Shown piece after piece: positions 1 to 9,181 of a stretch of DNA of 64,000 nucleotides (its first letter is position 1; every line of letters starts with the position of its first letter). Both the position numbers and the translations under genes were made by a program. The notes beneath the pieces are model-generated. The model searched no databases, was not told the DNA's origin, and saw only the letters and a program-made list of their open reading frames with translations. The stretch covers positions 1 to 64,000 of the forward strand of contig CAJXLV010000002.1 in assembly GCA_913056185.1 (NCBI GenBank), written 5' to 3'. Source of the DNA: an uncultured Bacteroidota bacterium (lineage in GTDB: Bacteria > Bacteroidota > Rhodothermia > Rhodothermales > Salinibacteraceae).

Positions 1-2
1 CC

Positions 3-95
3 GACGCAAACGAGACCGTCGCCCCCAAAGCCGACGCCCGCGTGGTCGGCACCGGCCCTGCACGCCTTCTCTCCATCAATTCCCTTCTCTACTGA
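3..95 (+). CDS. C-terminal fragment of an unrecognised protein
   Basis: An open frame enters from the left edge and ends at TGA, giving a tail of 30 residues that finishes RLLSINSLLY. The fragment is too short to assign. The frame is open from the first complete codon and has codon use like its neighbours, so it is probably the end of the gene upstream of ftsY. The start lies outside the window. Confidence 0.35.
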   Translation, partial: DANETVAPKADARVVGTGPARLLSINSLLY

Positions 96-203
96 TCCGT
101 GCACAGGTAGGTAAACATTTTTCTTCCTTCGCGGAGGACCGTGTGCTACCTCTGCCGGAATCGTCTTTAGACATCCATTCACGTATCAGTAAGTCACCGC
201 CCC

Positions 204-1178
204 ATGGGCATTCTCGACCGGTTTACCAGTAGCTACGACGAGGACGAGCAGGAAAAGCTCGACGACGGGCTGGACAAGACCCGCTCCAGCTTCTTCGGCA
301 AAATCGACCGCATGATCCGCGGAAAGGACACCGTGGACGCGGAGGTGCTCGACGAGCTCGAAGAGATCCTCATTACCAGCGACGTGGGCGTGGACACGAC
401 GCTCGACGTGATTGACCACGTGGAGGCGCGGGTGGCGGAAGATCAGTACGTCTCGTCCCAGGAGCTGAATCGGCTGATCCGGAACGAGATTGCCACGCTC
501 ATGCTGGAAGGGGGCGATGAACGCCCGGCCGACTTCGGCGCGCCGCTTCCCAACACGCCGCACGTCATCATGGTGGTGGGCGTGAACGGGGTGGGCAAGA
601 CCACCACGATTGGCAAAATGGCCCACGAGTACAAGAAGGCGGGCAAGAGCGTGCTTCTGGGCGCCGCCGATACCTTTCGCGCCGCCGCGATTGAGCAGCT
701 GGAGGTGTGGGCGGAGCGGGCCGACGTCCCCCTCATTAAGCAGACCCACGGGGCCGATCCCGCCGCGGTGGCGTACGACTCGATCGAGGCCGCCGAGGCG
801 CGCAATGCAGACGTGGTGATTGTCGACACGGCGGGCCGCCTGCACACCAAGGGCGGGCTCATGGACGAGCTTGCCAAGATGAAGCGCGTGATGGGCCGCA
901 AAATTCCGGAGGCCCCCCACGAGGTGCTGCTCGTGCTCGATGCGTCGACCGGCCAGAATGCCCTCCGCCAGGCCGAAGAGTTTATCGACAGTGTAGACGT
1001 GACGGGGCTCGTGCTCACGAAGCTCGACGGCACGGCCAAAGGCGGCGTCATCATCGGCGTGTCCCACCAGTTCCAGGTGCCGGTCAAGTACATCGGCGTG
1101 GGCGAGGGCATCGACGACCTTCAGGTGTTCGACCGCAAGGGCTTTGTCCAGGGGCTGTTCAAAGGGGTTGAGAGTTAG
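204..1178 (+). CDS. ftsY: Signal recognition particle receptor FtsY
   Basis: SRP receptor GTPase that docks ribosome-nascent-chain/SRP complexes at the inner membrane for co-translational insertion. The 324-residue product has an N domain helical bundle (about 20-100) and a G domain. The P-loop GVNGVGKTTT is at 126-135, the DTFRAAA insertion-box motif follows, DTAGR is near 208 and TKLDG near 272. It lacks the long acidic A domain of the E. coli protein, as is usual outside enterobacteria, although the first 20 residues are acidic. No Shine-Dalgarno motif precedes the ATG. The last residues (GVES) and the stop codon lie inside a GGTTGAG-type repeat that fills the spacer to fmt. Confidence 0.96.
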   Translation: MGILDRFTSSYDEDEQEKLDDGLDKTRSSFFGKIDRMIRGKDTVDAEVLDELEEILITSDVGVDTTLDVIDHVEARVAEDQYVSSQELNRLIRNEIATLMLEGGDERPADFGAPLPNTPHVIMVVGVNGVGKTTTIGKMAHEYKKAGKSVLLGAADTFRAAAIEQLEVWAERADVPLIKQTHGADPAAVAYDSIEAAEARNADVVIVDTAGRLHTKGGLMDELAKMKRVMGRKIPEAPHEVLLVLDASTGQNALRQAEEFIDSVDVTGLVLTKLDGTAKGGVIIGVSHQFQVPVKYIGVGEGIDDLQVFDRKGFVQGLFKGVES

Positions 1179-1250
1179 CGGGTTGAGGGTTCTCCCGCCT
1201 TTCTGTTTACACTAACCCGATACGCTCCAACACTCAACTCTCCAACCCGA
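1165..1250 (+). repeat. GGTTGAG-family repeat, both arms (ftsY-fmt spacer)
   Basis: The left arm (about 1165-1191) has GGTTGAGAGTTAGC followed by GGGTTGAGGGTT. The right arm (about 1211-1249) has AACCCGATACGCTCC followed by CACTCAACTCTCCAACCC. They run in opposite orientation around a central stretch of about 20 nt. The left arm overlaps the last four codons and the stop of ftsY, and the right arm ends a few bases before the fmt ATG. The same family recurs at 18.4-18.6, 34.7 and 57.8 kb. Confidence 0.75.
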
Positions 1251-1252
1251 GC

Positions 1253-2176
1253 ATGCGAGTCATTTTCATGGGCACGCCGGAGTTTGCGGTCCCTTCGCTT
1301 GCCGCCCTCATCGACGCCGGATACACGCCCGTAGCCGTGGCCACCGGACCGGACCGGCCGCGCGGACGGGGGCAGACGGTGACGCCCACCCCCGTCAAGG
1401 AGACGGCGCAGGCGGCGGGCATCGACTGCATTCTCCAGCCCGAGGACGTGACGGATCCGGACTTCGCCGCGGCCGTGGCGGAGCGGGAGCCCGACGTCAT
1501 CGCCGTGGTGGCCTACAAGATTCTCCCGCCGGAGGTCTTCACCGCGGCGCGCAAAGGCGCGTTCAACCTGCACGGGTCGCTGCTGCCCAGGTACCGCGGC
1601 GCTGCGCCCATCAACCACGCCATCATGGCGGGCGAGAGCAAAACCGGCGTGACGACGTTCTTCCTGGAGCCGTCCGTGGACACCGGCGACATCATCCTGC
1701 AGAAGGAGATGTCGATCGGCCCCAACGAGACGGCGGGGTCGGTGCACGATCGCATGGCGGAGCTGGGGGCAGACGCCGTGGTGGAGACGGTGCGGCAGCT
1801 GGACGAGGGCACCGTCGAGACGCGGTCGCAGGACGACGACAAGGCCACCCCCGCCCCCAAGATTCACGATGCCGACTGCGAGACGCCCTGGGAGGCGTCG
1901 GCCGAGGCGGTGCACAACCACGTGCGTGGCCTCTCGCCCTACCCGGGGGCGTGGACGCAGCACGGCGACACGCGCCTCAAGCTGTACCGCACGCGCCGGG
2001 CGGAGGGGACGGGCACGCCGGGCACGGTGCTGGCGGCCGATGAACGGCTGCTCGTCGCCTGCGGCACCGGGGCGGTGGAGGTGCTCGTCCTGCAACAGCC
2101 GGGCCGAAAGCGCCTCGACGCACCGGACTTCCTCAACGGCTACGCCCTTTCTGAGGGCGACCGCCTCGGCGAGTAG
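1253..2176 (+). CDS. fmt: Methionyl-tRNA formyltransferase
   Basis: Transfers a formyl group from 10-formyl-tetrahydrofolate to initiator Met-tRNA in the cytoplasm. The 307-residue length is typical. It begins MRVIFMGTPEFAVPSL, the conserved Rossmann start. It carries the catalytic Asn/His region NLHGSLLPRYRGAAPINHAI near residues 104-123 and DTGDI with the catalytic Asp near 144. The C-terminal part (from about 205) matches the OB-like tRNA-binding domain. It follows ftsY by 74 bp, a spacer made almost entirely of repeat arms, and precedes moxR by 45 bp. No ribosome-binding motif is visible before the ATG. Confidence 0.96.
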   Translation: MRVIFMGTPEFAVPSLAALIDAGYTPVAVATGPDRPRGRGQTVTPTPVKETAQAAGIDCILQPEDVTDPDFAAAVAEREPDVIAVVAYKILPPEVFTAARKGAFNLHGSLLPRYRGAAPINHAIMAGESKTGVTTFFLEPSVDTGDIILQKEMSIGPNETAGSVHDRMAELGADAVVETVRQLDEGTVETRSQDDDKATPAPKIHDADCETPWEASAEAVHNHVRGLSPYPGAWTQHGDTRLKLYRTRRAEGTGTPGTVLAADERLLVACGTGAVEVLVLQQPGRKRLDAPDFLNGYALSEGDRLGE

Positions 2177-2221
2177 AGACCGCTCGCCGCTCGTACACTC
2201 TCGCCCGACCCGCCTGCCCTC

Positions 2222-3217
2222 ATGCCCGACCCCGACCTCTCTGACCTTGAGGATCGCATCGCGACCGAGAGCGCCTTCGTCGACGATCTGCTGGACGAGA
2301 TGGGGCGGGTCGTCGTGGGGCAGCAGTCCATGATTGAGCGCCTCCTGATCGGCCTGCTGGCCGATGGGCACGTGCTGCTGGAGGGCGTCCCCGGCCTCGC
2401 GAAGACCCTCACCGTGCACACCCTCTCCGACGCCATCGGGACGGACTTTCAGCGCATCCAGTTCACGCCGGACCTGCTCCCGGCCGACCTGCTCGGCACG
2501 CTGGTCTACAACCAGAAAGAAGGCTCGTTTTCCATCAAAAAGGGGCCGATTTTTGCCAACATCATCCTGGCCGACGAGATCAACCGCTCGCCGGCCAAGG
2601 TGCAGAGTGCGCTCCTGGAAAGCATGCAGGAGCGGCAGGTGACCATTGGCGAAGACACGTTCGCCCTGGACGACCCCTTTCTCGTCCTGGCCACGCAGAA
2701 CCCCATCGAGCAGGAGGGCACCTACCCGCTCCCCGAGGCGCAGATGGACCGGTTCATGCTCAAGGTGGACGTCACGTACCCCACCAGCGACGAGGAACTC
2801 GAGATCATGCGCCGCATGGCCCGCACCGACGAGGCGCCGAGCGTCGAGACGGTGGCCTCTCCGCAGCAGATCTTGGAGGCCCGGGCCCTGATCGACGACC
2901 TCTACATGGACGAGCGGGTGGAGCAGTACATCGTGGACCTGGTGCTGGCCTCCCGCACCCCCGGCGCGCACGGCCTCGGCGACCTGGCGTCGCTGCTGGC
3001 GTACGGCGCCTCGCCGCGGGCGAGCATCAACCTGAATTTGGCCGCGCGGGCGCACGCCTTCCTGCAGCACCGGGCGTACGTCACCCCCGAGGACGTGCGT
3101 GCCCTGGCGATGGAGGTGTTGCAGCATCGACTGGTGATCACGTACGAGGCAGAGGCCCAACAGGTCGAGGCGGCGGACCTCGTCGAGCGCCTGCTCAATG
3201 CCGTAAAGGTGCCATAG
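2222..3217 (+). CDS. MoxR-family AAA+ ATPase
   Basis: AAA+ ATPase of the MoxR group, which act as chaperones that insert cofactors or metals or activate partner proteins, often with VWA-domain proteins. The 331 residues include Walker A GVPGLAKT at 55-62, Walker B ILADEINRSP at about 115-124, a sensor-1 ATQNP motif near 160, and a C-terminal lid domain. MoxR genes usually sit beside DUF58 and VWA genes. Here the downstream neighbour is hprK, so the partner cannot be read from context. The stop codon lies inside a 17-bp tandem duplication. Confidence 0.92.
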   Translation: MPDPDLSDLEDRIATESAFVDDLLDEMGRVVVGQQSMIERLLIGLLADGHVLLEGVPGLAKTLTVHTLSDAIGTDFQRIQFTPDLLPADLLGTLVYNQKEGSFSIKKGPIFANIILADEINRSPAKVQSALLESMQERQVTIGEDTFALDDPFLVLATQNPIEQEGTYPLPEAQMDRFMLKVDVTYPTSDEELEIMRRMARTDEAPSVETVASPQQILEARALIDDLYMDERVEQYIVDLVLASRTPGAHGLGDLASLLAYGASPRASINLNLAARAHAFLQHRAYVTPEDVRALAMEVLQHRLVITYEAEAQQVEAADLVERLLNAVKVP

Positions 3218-3234
3218 CCGTAAAGGTGCCGCAG
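3201..3234 (+). repeat. 17-bp tandem duplication across the moxR stop codon
   Basis: CCGTAAAGGTGCCATAG is followed at once by CCGTAAAGGTGCCGCAG, with two mismatches. The first copy supplies the last codons and TAG stop of moxR. The second copy is untranslated and has lost the stop. Confidence 0.85.
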
Positions 3235-3263
3235 CCGCCGCGACCGCCGGGCCCGCACGTCCG

Positions 3264-3320
3264 CCCTGCACATGTGCCCCGACCCAGCATATCTGCCCCG
3301 AGCCTGCACATTTGCCCCGA
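3264..3320 (+). repeat. Three 19-bp tandem units before hprK
   Basis: Three consecutive 19-nt units read CCCTGCACATGTGCCCCGA, CCCAGCATATCTGCCCCGA and GCCTGCACATTTGCCCCGA. The array ends 7 bp before the chosen hprK ATG. It is in frame with hprK and would be translated from the upstream GTG, which argues for the internal ATG as the true start. Confidence 0.8.
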
Positions 3321-3327
3321 TTTCGGC

Positions 3328-4344
3328 ATGGAGCGCCCCAGGACCTTTCAGAAAGAGTCAATCACGGTCGCGTTCATGATGCGCCACCTGCGCGAAACGG
3401 TGGGGATACAGGTGGCGCTCGTCAACGAAGGGGTAGACGCCTCCGCAAACGAGGTGACCGAAAGCACCCTGCACCGGCCCGGCCTTGCCCTGGCCGGCTA
3501 CGTCGACCTCTTCACCCACCAGCGCGTGCAGGTGCTGGGCAACACCGAGACGCGCTACCTGACCCACCTGGATCCGCCCGACCGGCGGGCCGCCTTCCAA
3601 CACCTGACGCAGTTCCCTATTCCCTGTGTGGTGCTTACCGACGGCAATGCCCTCCCCCCCGAGCTGGTGGACCGGGCCACCCAGGCCGGCATCCCCGTCT
3701 ACCGCACGCCCCGCCCCACCGTGCAGTTTATGGAGGCGCTCCGCAACTTCCTCGCCGACCAGTTTGCGCGGCAGCGGGCCGTGCACGGGTCGCTGGTGGA
3801 CGTGTACGGCATCGGGCTTCTACTAATCGGCACGCCGGGCATCGGAAAAAGTGAGGTGGCGCTCGATCTTGTGGAGCGCGGGCACCGGCTCGTGGCGGAC
3901 GATGTGGTGATGGCCACGCGGCGCGACGCGTCGATCCTGATGGGGGCCGGCACCGATCTGGTGCAGCACTTCATGGAGGTGCGCGGCCTGGGACTCGTCG
4001 ACATCCGCTCCATGTTTGGCATCCGGGCCATCCGGTTCCAGAAGCGGATTGAGATCGTCGTTCGCATGGAGCTCTGGGACGACGAGAAAGAGTACACCCG
4101 CATCAACATGGTGAAGGATACACACGAACTGTTGGGCCTTGAGCTGCCCATGGTGCGGGTGCCCATCACGCCGGGCAAGAACATCACAGTCATCTGCGAA
4201 GTGATTGCGATGAACTACCTGCTGCGCCACTACGGCCACGACCCCGCCGAAGTCTTTACCGAGCGGCTGCGCACCCGCATTCAGCAGCAAGGAGGCCCCG
4301 CCCGGCACCGCGGCATCGAATACTTTGAGCAGGACTATGAGTAG
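3328..4344 (+). CDS. hprK: HPr kinase/phosphorylase
   Basis: Bifunctional enzyme that phosphorylates HPr on a serine and removes the phosphate. In other bacteria it links carbon status to transcription. The 338-residue product has the N-terminal regulatory domain (about 8-140). The kinase domain has P-loop GTPGIGKS at 168-175, the VADDVV stretch, and the family signature GLGLVDIRSMFG near 212. The ATG at 3328 was preferred to an upstream in-frame GTG at 3226 because the extra 34 residues are low-complexity Pro/His sequence encoded by a 19-bp repeat. No HPr or PTS gene is nearby, so its substrate in this genome is unclear. Confidence 0.94.
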   Translation: MERPRTFQKESITVAFMMRHLRETVGIQVALVNEGVDASANEVTESTLHRPGLALAGYVDLFTHQRVQVLGNTETRYLTHLDPPDRRAAFQHLTQFPIPCVVLTDGNALPPELVDRATQAGIPVYRTPRPTVQFMEALRNFLADQFARQRAVHGSLVDVYGIGLLLIGTPGIGKSEVALDLVERGHRLVADDVVMATRRDASILMGAGTDLVQHFMEVRGLGLVDIRSMFGIRAIRFQKRIEIVVRMELWDDEKEYTRINMVKDTHELLGLELPMVRVPITPGKNITVICEVIAMNYLLRHYGHDPAEVFTERLRTRIQQQGGPARHRGIEYFEQDYE

Positions 4345-4417
4345 CAGGCGGTGGACTGCGAGGGAGCACAGTGGGTAAAGATTTGGGCAGGCTCGCAGGT
4401 GCCTGCCCTGTATATGG

Positions 4418-4446
4418 TTGACAGATACCTGTCTTCCGCCTATCTT
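4418..4446 (+). promoter_or_regulatory. Sigma70-like promoter upstream of the M23 peptidase gene
   Basis: TTGACA, a 17-nt spacer and TATCTT form a near-consensus pair in the hprK-peptidase spacer, about 120 bp before the ATG. A TATTTTTG sequence at 4463-4470 also fits the Bacteroidota -7 element TAnnTTTG but has no partner -33 box. The words CCCTGTATAT occur twice around this site (about 4406 and 4456). Confidence 0.45.
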
Positions 4447-4566
4447 CGGTCTTGACCCTGTATATTTTTGCGGCAATGTTCCTTGGGCGCAGACACGCAG
4501 CACCCGGGGGCGGTTTGTCCCTGGAGGTCTGTGTCCGCGTCATCGACTCTCACAACAGCGTCCACC

Positions 4567-5580
4567 ATGAGTCACGAGCAAAAGTACGTCTACGACCCGG
4601 AGACCTGCTCCTTTCAGCGGGTGAATACGACCTGGAAAGACTGGGGGGCGTACGTGGGCCAGATTGTGGGGCTTGCCCTCGTGCTGGCCGGTGGGCTCGT
4701 ATGGGGGCTCGACCAGCAGTGGATTGCGTCTCCGCACGAGCAGACCCTGGCCGTCGAGAATGCGGCGCTGGAGCAACAGCTTGATCGCGTAAACAGCCGC
4801 ATGACGCTTCTTTCCACGCGGCTTGATTCGCTGGCCGAGCGGGACCGGACGCTCTACCGGCGCCTGTTCGAGATGAAGCCAATCTCCGAAGACGTGCGAC
4901 AGGTGGGCATTGGGGGCACCGATCCGTACGCGCAGTACGATGGGATGGGGGCGGACACGGAAGCCCTCCTCAGACAGACGGCACAGAAGCTGGACAAGCT
5001 GGAGCGCCAGATGAGCCTGCAGAAGTCGAGCTACCGAGAACTCTATACCGTAGCGAAGCAGCGGCAAGACCGGCTTCGGCAGCTGCCCGCCATTCGCCCG
5101 GCCAACGGCCGCATTGTCTCCAACTACGGCATGCGCCGGCACCCCATCCTGAAAGTGCGCAAGCTGCATGAGGGCATCGACTTTCTGCTGCGACGCGGCA
5201 CGCCGGTGATGGCAACGGCGGGGGGCACCGTGCAACGCGCCGAGCGCACCCCGGGCTACGGGAAGGTGATCGAGGTGAAGCATGAAAAGTCAGGCTACAT
5301 GACCCGGTATGCCCACCTGTCCGAAATCCCCGACGACATTTACCGGGGGGCGCAGGTGGAGCGGGGCGACACAATTGGGCTCAGTGGCAATACGGGACTC
5401 TCCACCGGCCCCCATCTTCACTACGAGGTGCATGAGCTGGAGGGCGGGGCCATGAATCCAATGCGCTTCTTGATGCCGGACATGAGCCCGGAGAGCTTTC
5501 ACGAACTGGAGCAACGCACCCGGCAGTACCAGGCCCGTCTGCAGTCCACGGGGGCTTCGTCGGCACGGGCGGCGCGATAA
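4567..5580 (+). CDS. M23-family (LytM) murein peptidase, membrane-anchored
   Basis: Probable peptidoglycan endopeptidase or its regulator, anchored in the inner membrane and facing the periplasm. The 337-residue product has a short cytoplasmic N terminus, one transmembrane segment (about 29-48), a coiled coil (about 58-100), and a C-terminal M23 domain. All expected zinc ligands are present: HEGID (His about 201, Asp about 205) and the HLHYEV motif near 283. ARYAHLS-like sequence lies between them, so it looks catalytically competent rather than a degenerate EnvC-type protein. The ATG was chosen because the longer frame adds unstructured residues over the promoter. Confidence 0.9.
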   Translation: MSHEQKYVYDPETCSFQRVNTTWKDWGAYVGQIVGLALVLAGGLVWGLDQQWIASPHEQTLAVENAALEQQLDRVNSRMTLLSTRLDSLAERDRTLYRRLFEMKPISEDVRQVGIGGTDPYAQYDGMGADTEALLRQTAQKLDKLERQMSLQKSSYRELYTVAKQRQDRLRQLPAIRPANGRIVSNYGMRRHPILKVRKLHEGIDFLLRRGTPVMATAGGTVQRAERTPGYGKVIEVKHEKSGYMTRYAHLSEIPDDIYRGAQVERGDTIGLSGNTGLSTGPHLHYEVHELEGGAMNPMRFLMPDMSPESFHELEQRTRQYQARLQSTGASSARAAR

Positions 5581-5717
5581 ACGGAGGAAGAGGCGGGGCG
5601 TCGGCACTCCCGGGAGGCTATGGCGTTAAGACGTGAACGAAGGCATGCCTGGGAGAGCCGCGTTCCCGGGACTGCCCTTCCAGGGCTCTCTCGCACGCTC
5701 GCCACTGCTGGTCACCG

Positions 5718-8279
5718 ATGCAGACGCACGTTCTTCCAACTGTCCGGGGCCTTGTGGTGGGGGTGATGCTGGGGGCGGGACTGATGTTGGGAGGAGCGGG
5801 CGAAGCGAGGGGGAGCGCCGCGTCACCGGGTGCCCTTCGCCCGGCGGCCGCCGACACCTCGGCGCCCATCGTACGAGACGTTTCGATTCAGGGACGTCGT
5901 CACTTCTCCGCGCAGGTCCTGAGGCAAAACATCCGTACGCGCCCCAACCGGCGCATCCTCGGCATTCCCGGCTTCACGTGGTGGCGGTGGGTGTATCGCC
6001 TGGGGCGTGCCGACTGGATGTGGGACCGCCTCGGCGCTGCCCTCCGGGCTGGAGGAGAGCCGCCCGCGTACCTCGACTCCACCACCGTGCGCGGCGATGC
6101 GGAGCGACTGAAGCTGTTCTATCGCCAGCGCGGATTTCGGGACGCGGCCGTGCGCTACACTGTGGAGCCGACCCCGGTGCCGGACCGCGTGCGGGTTGTG
6201 TTTCGGGTGGAGCCGGGGGCGCCTACCTTCCTGCGCCGGATTCGATACGCGGGCCTCGGCATGCTGCAGCCCTCGCAGCAGCGCCGCCTCCTCCGCGAGT
6301 CTGTGTTTCCGCACACCGCCACCACGCTCGGCGATACGCTGGCCCTTTCGGGGATGGACCAGCGCTACCGAGAGCCGATGCTGCTGGAGGAGCGGCGGCG
6401 GATCCTTGCGTTTCTGCAAGCCCGCGGCTACGCCGCCGCGAGCCGCGACTCGGTGACGGCTGTGGTGTATCCGGCCGGGCCGGACTCCCTCGACGTTACC
6501 CTACGGGTGCGCCCTGGCCCTCGCTACCGCTTTGGGGCTGTTCGCTTCGTGGGAACGGGGCCCGAGCGCACCCCGCCCCGGTACGACACACTGGCGGTGC
6601 CGACGGACACGACCGGCGGCCGCCGGCCGCAAGTGACCACGCGGATCGAAGACGACGGATCGCTGGACCCCGCCATCCTGCGCCGAAGCCTTCAGTTTGC
6701 CCCCGGGGCCATCTACGACGCCTCTGCCGTGCAGGCCACCAAGCGTCGGCTCGAAAACACAGGCGTCTTCGCCTTCACCAGCCTGTCGCCCCAGTTTGAC
6801 GCGGCGTCTCCCGCCGACTCGGCAGGCGTGCGTTTTCTGCCGCTTCGGATCGAGGGACGCACCCGCGAGCGCCACGAGCTGCAGGCCGAAACCTTTGCGC
6901 TCCAGCGAGAATCGATTGGGGCGACGGAGGCGGGCCTGGGGCTGAACGAGTTTGGCGTGGGCCTCAGTGGGGTCTACGAAAACATCAACGCCCTCGGAGG
7001 CGGCGAGACCTTTCAGCTGCGGGCATCCGCCTCGGTGGCGACAGGGCTCGATTCCACCCTCATTAGTTCGAATCAGTTTGAGGGCAGCGCGTCGCTGGTC
7101 CTGCCGTATCTCATTCGTCCCTTTCAGGGGCTCGATCGGACCTTTGGCCTCTCCGATGCGCGCACCCGGCTATCCCTCACGGCCCTCACGGCCCTCCGCA
7201 GCGACCTGGGGCTGCGCATTCGCAGCCGTGTCAATGCCCGCCTGCGCCTGGAGATGGACCACACCCCCACACAGTCGTCGCTGGTGGACGTGCTGGACCT
7301 GAGCGTGAGCAATCCGGATACGCTCGACCAGTTTAGCCGCAAGTTCTTGGACCGCGTGTTCGGCCCGAGCGGGGGGGACCTGCAAGATCCGGTGCAGCGC
7401 CAGCAAATCTTGGAGGACTACACGCAGCCGCAGGTGAACACGGCCGTGCGCTACACCTTCCGCGACGCTACGGCCAATCCGCTCCGACGGCGCAACGGCC
7501 ACATCTATGAGGCTTCTGCGGAGGTGGGCAATACGATTCCCCTTCTGCTCGACCGCCTGGTGTACGCGCCTGACTCGATGAACTACGCGCTCCCGAGCCT
7601 CTTTGGCGGCGGGCTCACGGGGCGTCTCCTCTACCGGCCGTACGTGCGAGCCTCGGTGGACCTCCGGCGGTACGTGCCGCTGGGCGAAGGCACCACACTG
7701 GGACTGAAGTTGTTTGGCGGCCTGGCGCACCCGACGGGGCGGCCGACGGTGGTGCCGCTCGACCGGCGCTTCTTCAGCGGGGGCGCCAACAGCGTGCGCG
7801 GGTGGCGGCTCCGAGAACTGGGGCCGGGCGGGGCCGTGCCCCCGGTGGACACGACGGCGGACGTGCAGGGTGCCCCGGCCAACATCTTGGGGGGCGACCT
7901 GAAACTGGAAACAAGCATGGAGCTGCGCACCACTCTCCTCCCCCGACTGCTGGCCGCCCGCTGGGGGGGAGCGGTGTTCTTGGATGCGGGCAACATGTGG
8001 TTCGGCCCCCGCAACAACGGCTTTGGGACGACGAGTGATGACCCGGACACGTCGTCCCGCTCGGCGGCGACAGGGGGCGATGGAAAATTTGACGGGCTGG
8101 ATGCGTTGCTGGACGTGGGCGTGGGAGGCGGCCTGGGGCTTCGCCTGGAGTGGGAGTACCTCATCGTTCGGCTCGACCTGGCGTACCGACTGCACGACCC
8201 CTCGCCCCGCAACGATGACATCTTTGGCGATCAGTTCCGCGGGCCCCTTCTGCACTTTGGCATTGGGCAGGCCTTCTGA
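5718..8279 (+). CDS. BamA/TamA-like outer-membrane protein with POTRA domains
   Basis: Omp85-superfamily protein of 853 residues. It has a signal peptide (about 1-30), a periplasmic region of POTRA-like repeats (about 50-370, with an IVRDVSIQGRRHFS start and an RYRFGAVRFVGTG repeat), and a C-terminal barrel. The barrel has the FFSGGANSVRGWR motif near 690, the conserved lid-lock loop of BamA/TamA barrels, and a terminal Phe as expected for BAM recognition. It could be BamA itself or a TamA-like paralogue that helps assemble or secrete surface proteins. The lack of skp or lpx neighbours makes TamA-like slightly more likely. Confidence 0.85.
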   Translation: MQTHVLPTVRGLVVGVMLGAGLMLGGAGEARGSAASPGALRPAAADTSAPIVRDVSIQGRRHFSAQVLRQNIRTRPNRRILGIPGFTWWRWVYRLGRADWMWDRLGAALRAGGEPPAYLDSTTVRGDAERLKLFYRQRGFRDAAVRYTVEPTPVPDRVRVVFRVEPGAPTFLRRIRYAGLGMLQPSQQRRLLRESVFPHTATTLGDTLALSGMDQRYREPMLLEERRRILAFLQARGYAAASRDSVTAVVYPAGPDSLDVTLRVRPGPRYRFGAVRFVGTGPERTPPRYDTLAVPTDTTGGRRPQVTTRIEDDGSLDPAILRRSLQFAPGAIYDASAVQATKRRLENTGVFAFTSLSPQFDAASPADSAGVRFLPLRIEGRTRERHELQAETFALQRESIGATEAGLGLNEFGVGLSGVYENINALGGGETFQLRASASVATGLDSTLISSNQFEGSASLVLPYLIRPFQGLDRTFGLSDARTRLSLTALTALRSDLGLRIRSRVNARLRLEMDHTPTQSSLVDVLDLSVSNPDTLDQFSRKFLDRVFGPSGGDLQDPVQRQQILEDYTQPQVNTAVRYTFRDATANPLRRRNGHIYEASAEVGNTIPLLLDRLVYAPDSMNYALPSLFGGGLTGRLLYRPYVRASVDLRRYVPLGEGTTLGLKLFGGLAHPTGRPTVVPLDRRFFSGGANSVRGWRLRELGPGGAVPPVDTTADVQGAPANILGGDLKLETSMELRTTLLPRLLAARWGGAVFLDAGNMWFGPRNNGFGTTSDDPDTSSRSAATGGDGKFDGLDALLDVGVGGGLGLRLEWEYLIVRLDLAYRLHDPSPRNDDIFGDQFRGPLLHFGIGQAF

Positions 8280-8344
8280 TGCTGCTCCGCCGCCGTGGCC
8301 CCGCGCTCCGGTGATCCCTGTATCATTGATCCTCGCACAGTGTA

Positions 8345-8944
8345 ATGCGCGTATTTCGACCGCTGCTCCGTGCCGGGGCCCGGCTCTATCGCCGGCTCTT
8401 TCGTCGCCGGCTCGATGCCCGCACCCGCGACGTGGCCGCCCGGCTCCGTAGGGTCCCGGCCCTGAGTCATCTCTCCTCTGGGGCGCTCTACGCCATGGCG
8501 GAGGTGACCCACCGCCGCACATACCGTCGGGGGGAAGCACTGTACTACGAGGGCGACCCCGGCCTGGGTCTCTACATCGTCGAGTCTGGGCGCCTGCGCC
8601 TGCTCACCAATCGCGACCCGGACTGTACATGTGAACTCCGGACGCTGGAGGAAAATGAGATGATTGGTGCCGTGTCGCTGCTCGGGCACTTCCGGCGCCT
8701 GGAGACGGCGGAAACGATGACGGAGGCGCAGGTGCTCGGGTTCTTCCGGCCCGACCTGAAGAATGTGATGCGCCACACGCCGACGGCGGGGGCTGAGATC
8801 TTGCAGGCGCTCGCACGCGCCGTGGCCGCTCAGTACGTAGAGCTTGTGGGCCGGCACGAACAACAGGGCGATGCGGTGGAGGCCCTCAAAACGTACGCCG
8901 CGGCGGCTGCGGCGGCGGACCTGAGCGAGGAGGAGCCACTGTAG
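8345..8944 (+). CDS. Cyclic-nucleotide-binding-domain protein without an HTH
   Basis: Small 199-residue protein with a CRP-type cyclic nucleotide-binding fold. The segment from about 45 to 160 has the pattern of a cNMP beta-roll, with RGEALYYEGDPGLGLYIVES and a later ENEMIGAVSLLG glycine turn. The canonical phosphate-binding cassette with Arg is not clearly present. There is no C-terminal helix-turn-helix. The tail is an Ala-rich helix ending EEEPL. The Arg-rich N terminus may sit at the membrane. It follows the BamA-like gene by 65 bp and precedes an ABC exporter gene. Ligand and role are unknown. Confidence 0.75.
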   Translation: MRVFRPLLRAGARLYRRLFRRRLDARTRDVAARLRRVPALSHLSSGALYAMAEVTHRRTYRRGEALYYEGDPGLGLYIVESGRLRLLTNRDPDCTCELRTLEENEMIGAVSLLGHFRRLETAETMTEAQVLGFFRPDLKNVMRHTPTAGAEILQALARAVAAQYVELVGRHEQQGDAVEALKTYAAAAAAADLSEEEPL

Positions 8945-9181
8945 CGATGCGTTGTGCCGCCGGGCCTCGGCCCATCACACGGGGCGAGACGGCCGGCCTG
9001 TTCCCTCAGGCTGGTCTTTCTCTACGACTGTGGAGCTCTCTGTAGGGCCTCCTGCGCTCTCTCCAATGCTGTAACGTCTCCGGACTGCGAGGGCCGCGGC
9101 CAGGGGGGTGGGATCAGCCGCCTCCGCCTCTCGTTCGCCTATGCGGTCTGCTGTCTTCTGCCACGCCCGTTCGTCTCTCTC

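Noticed and set aside
1175-3361. 728-codon minus-strand ORF over fmt and moxR
   Set aside because: Shadow frame. Both plus-strand genes are complete family members.
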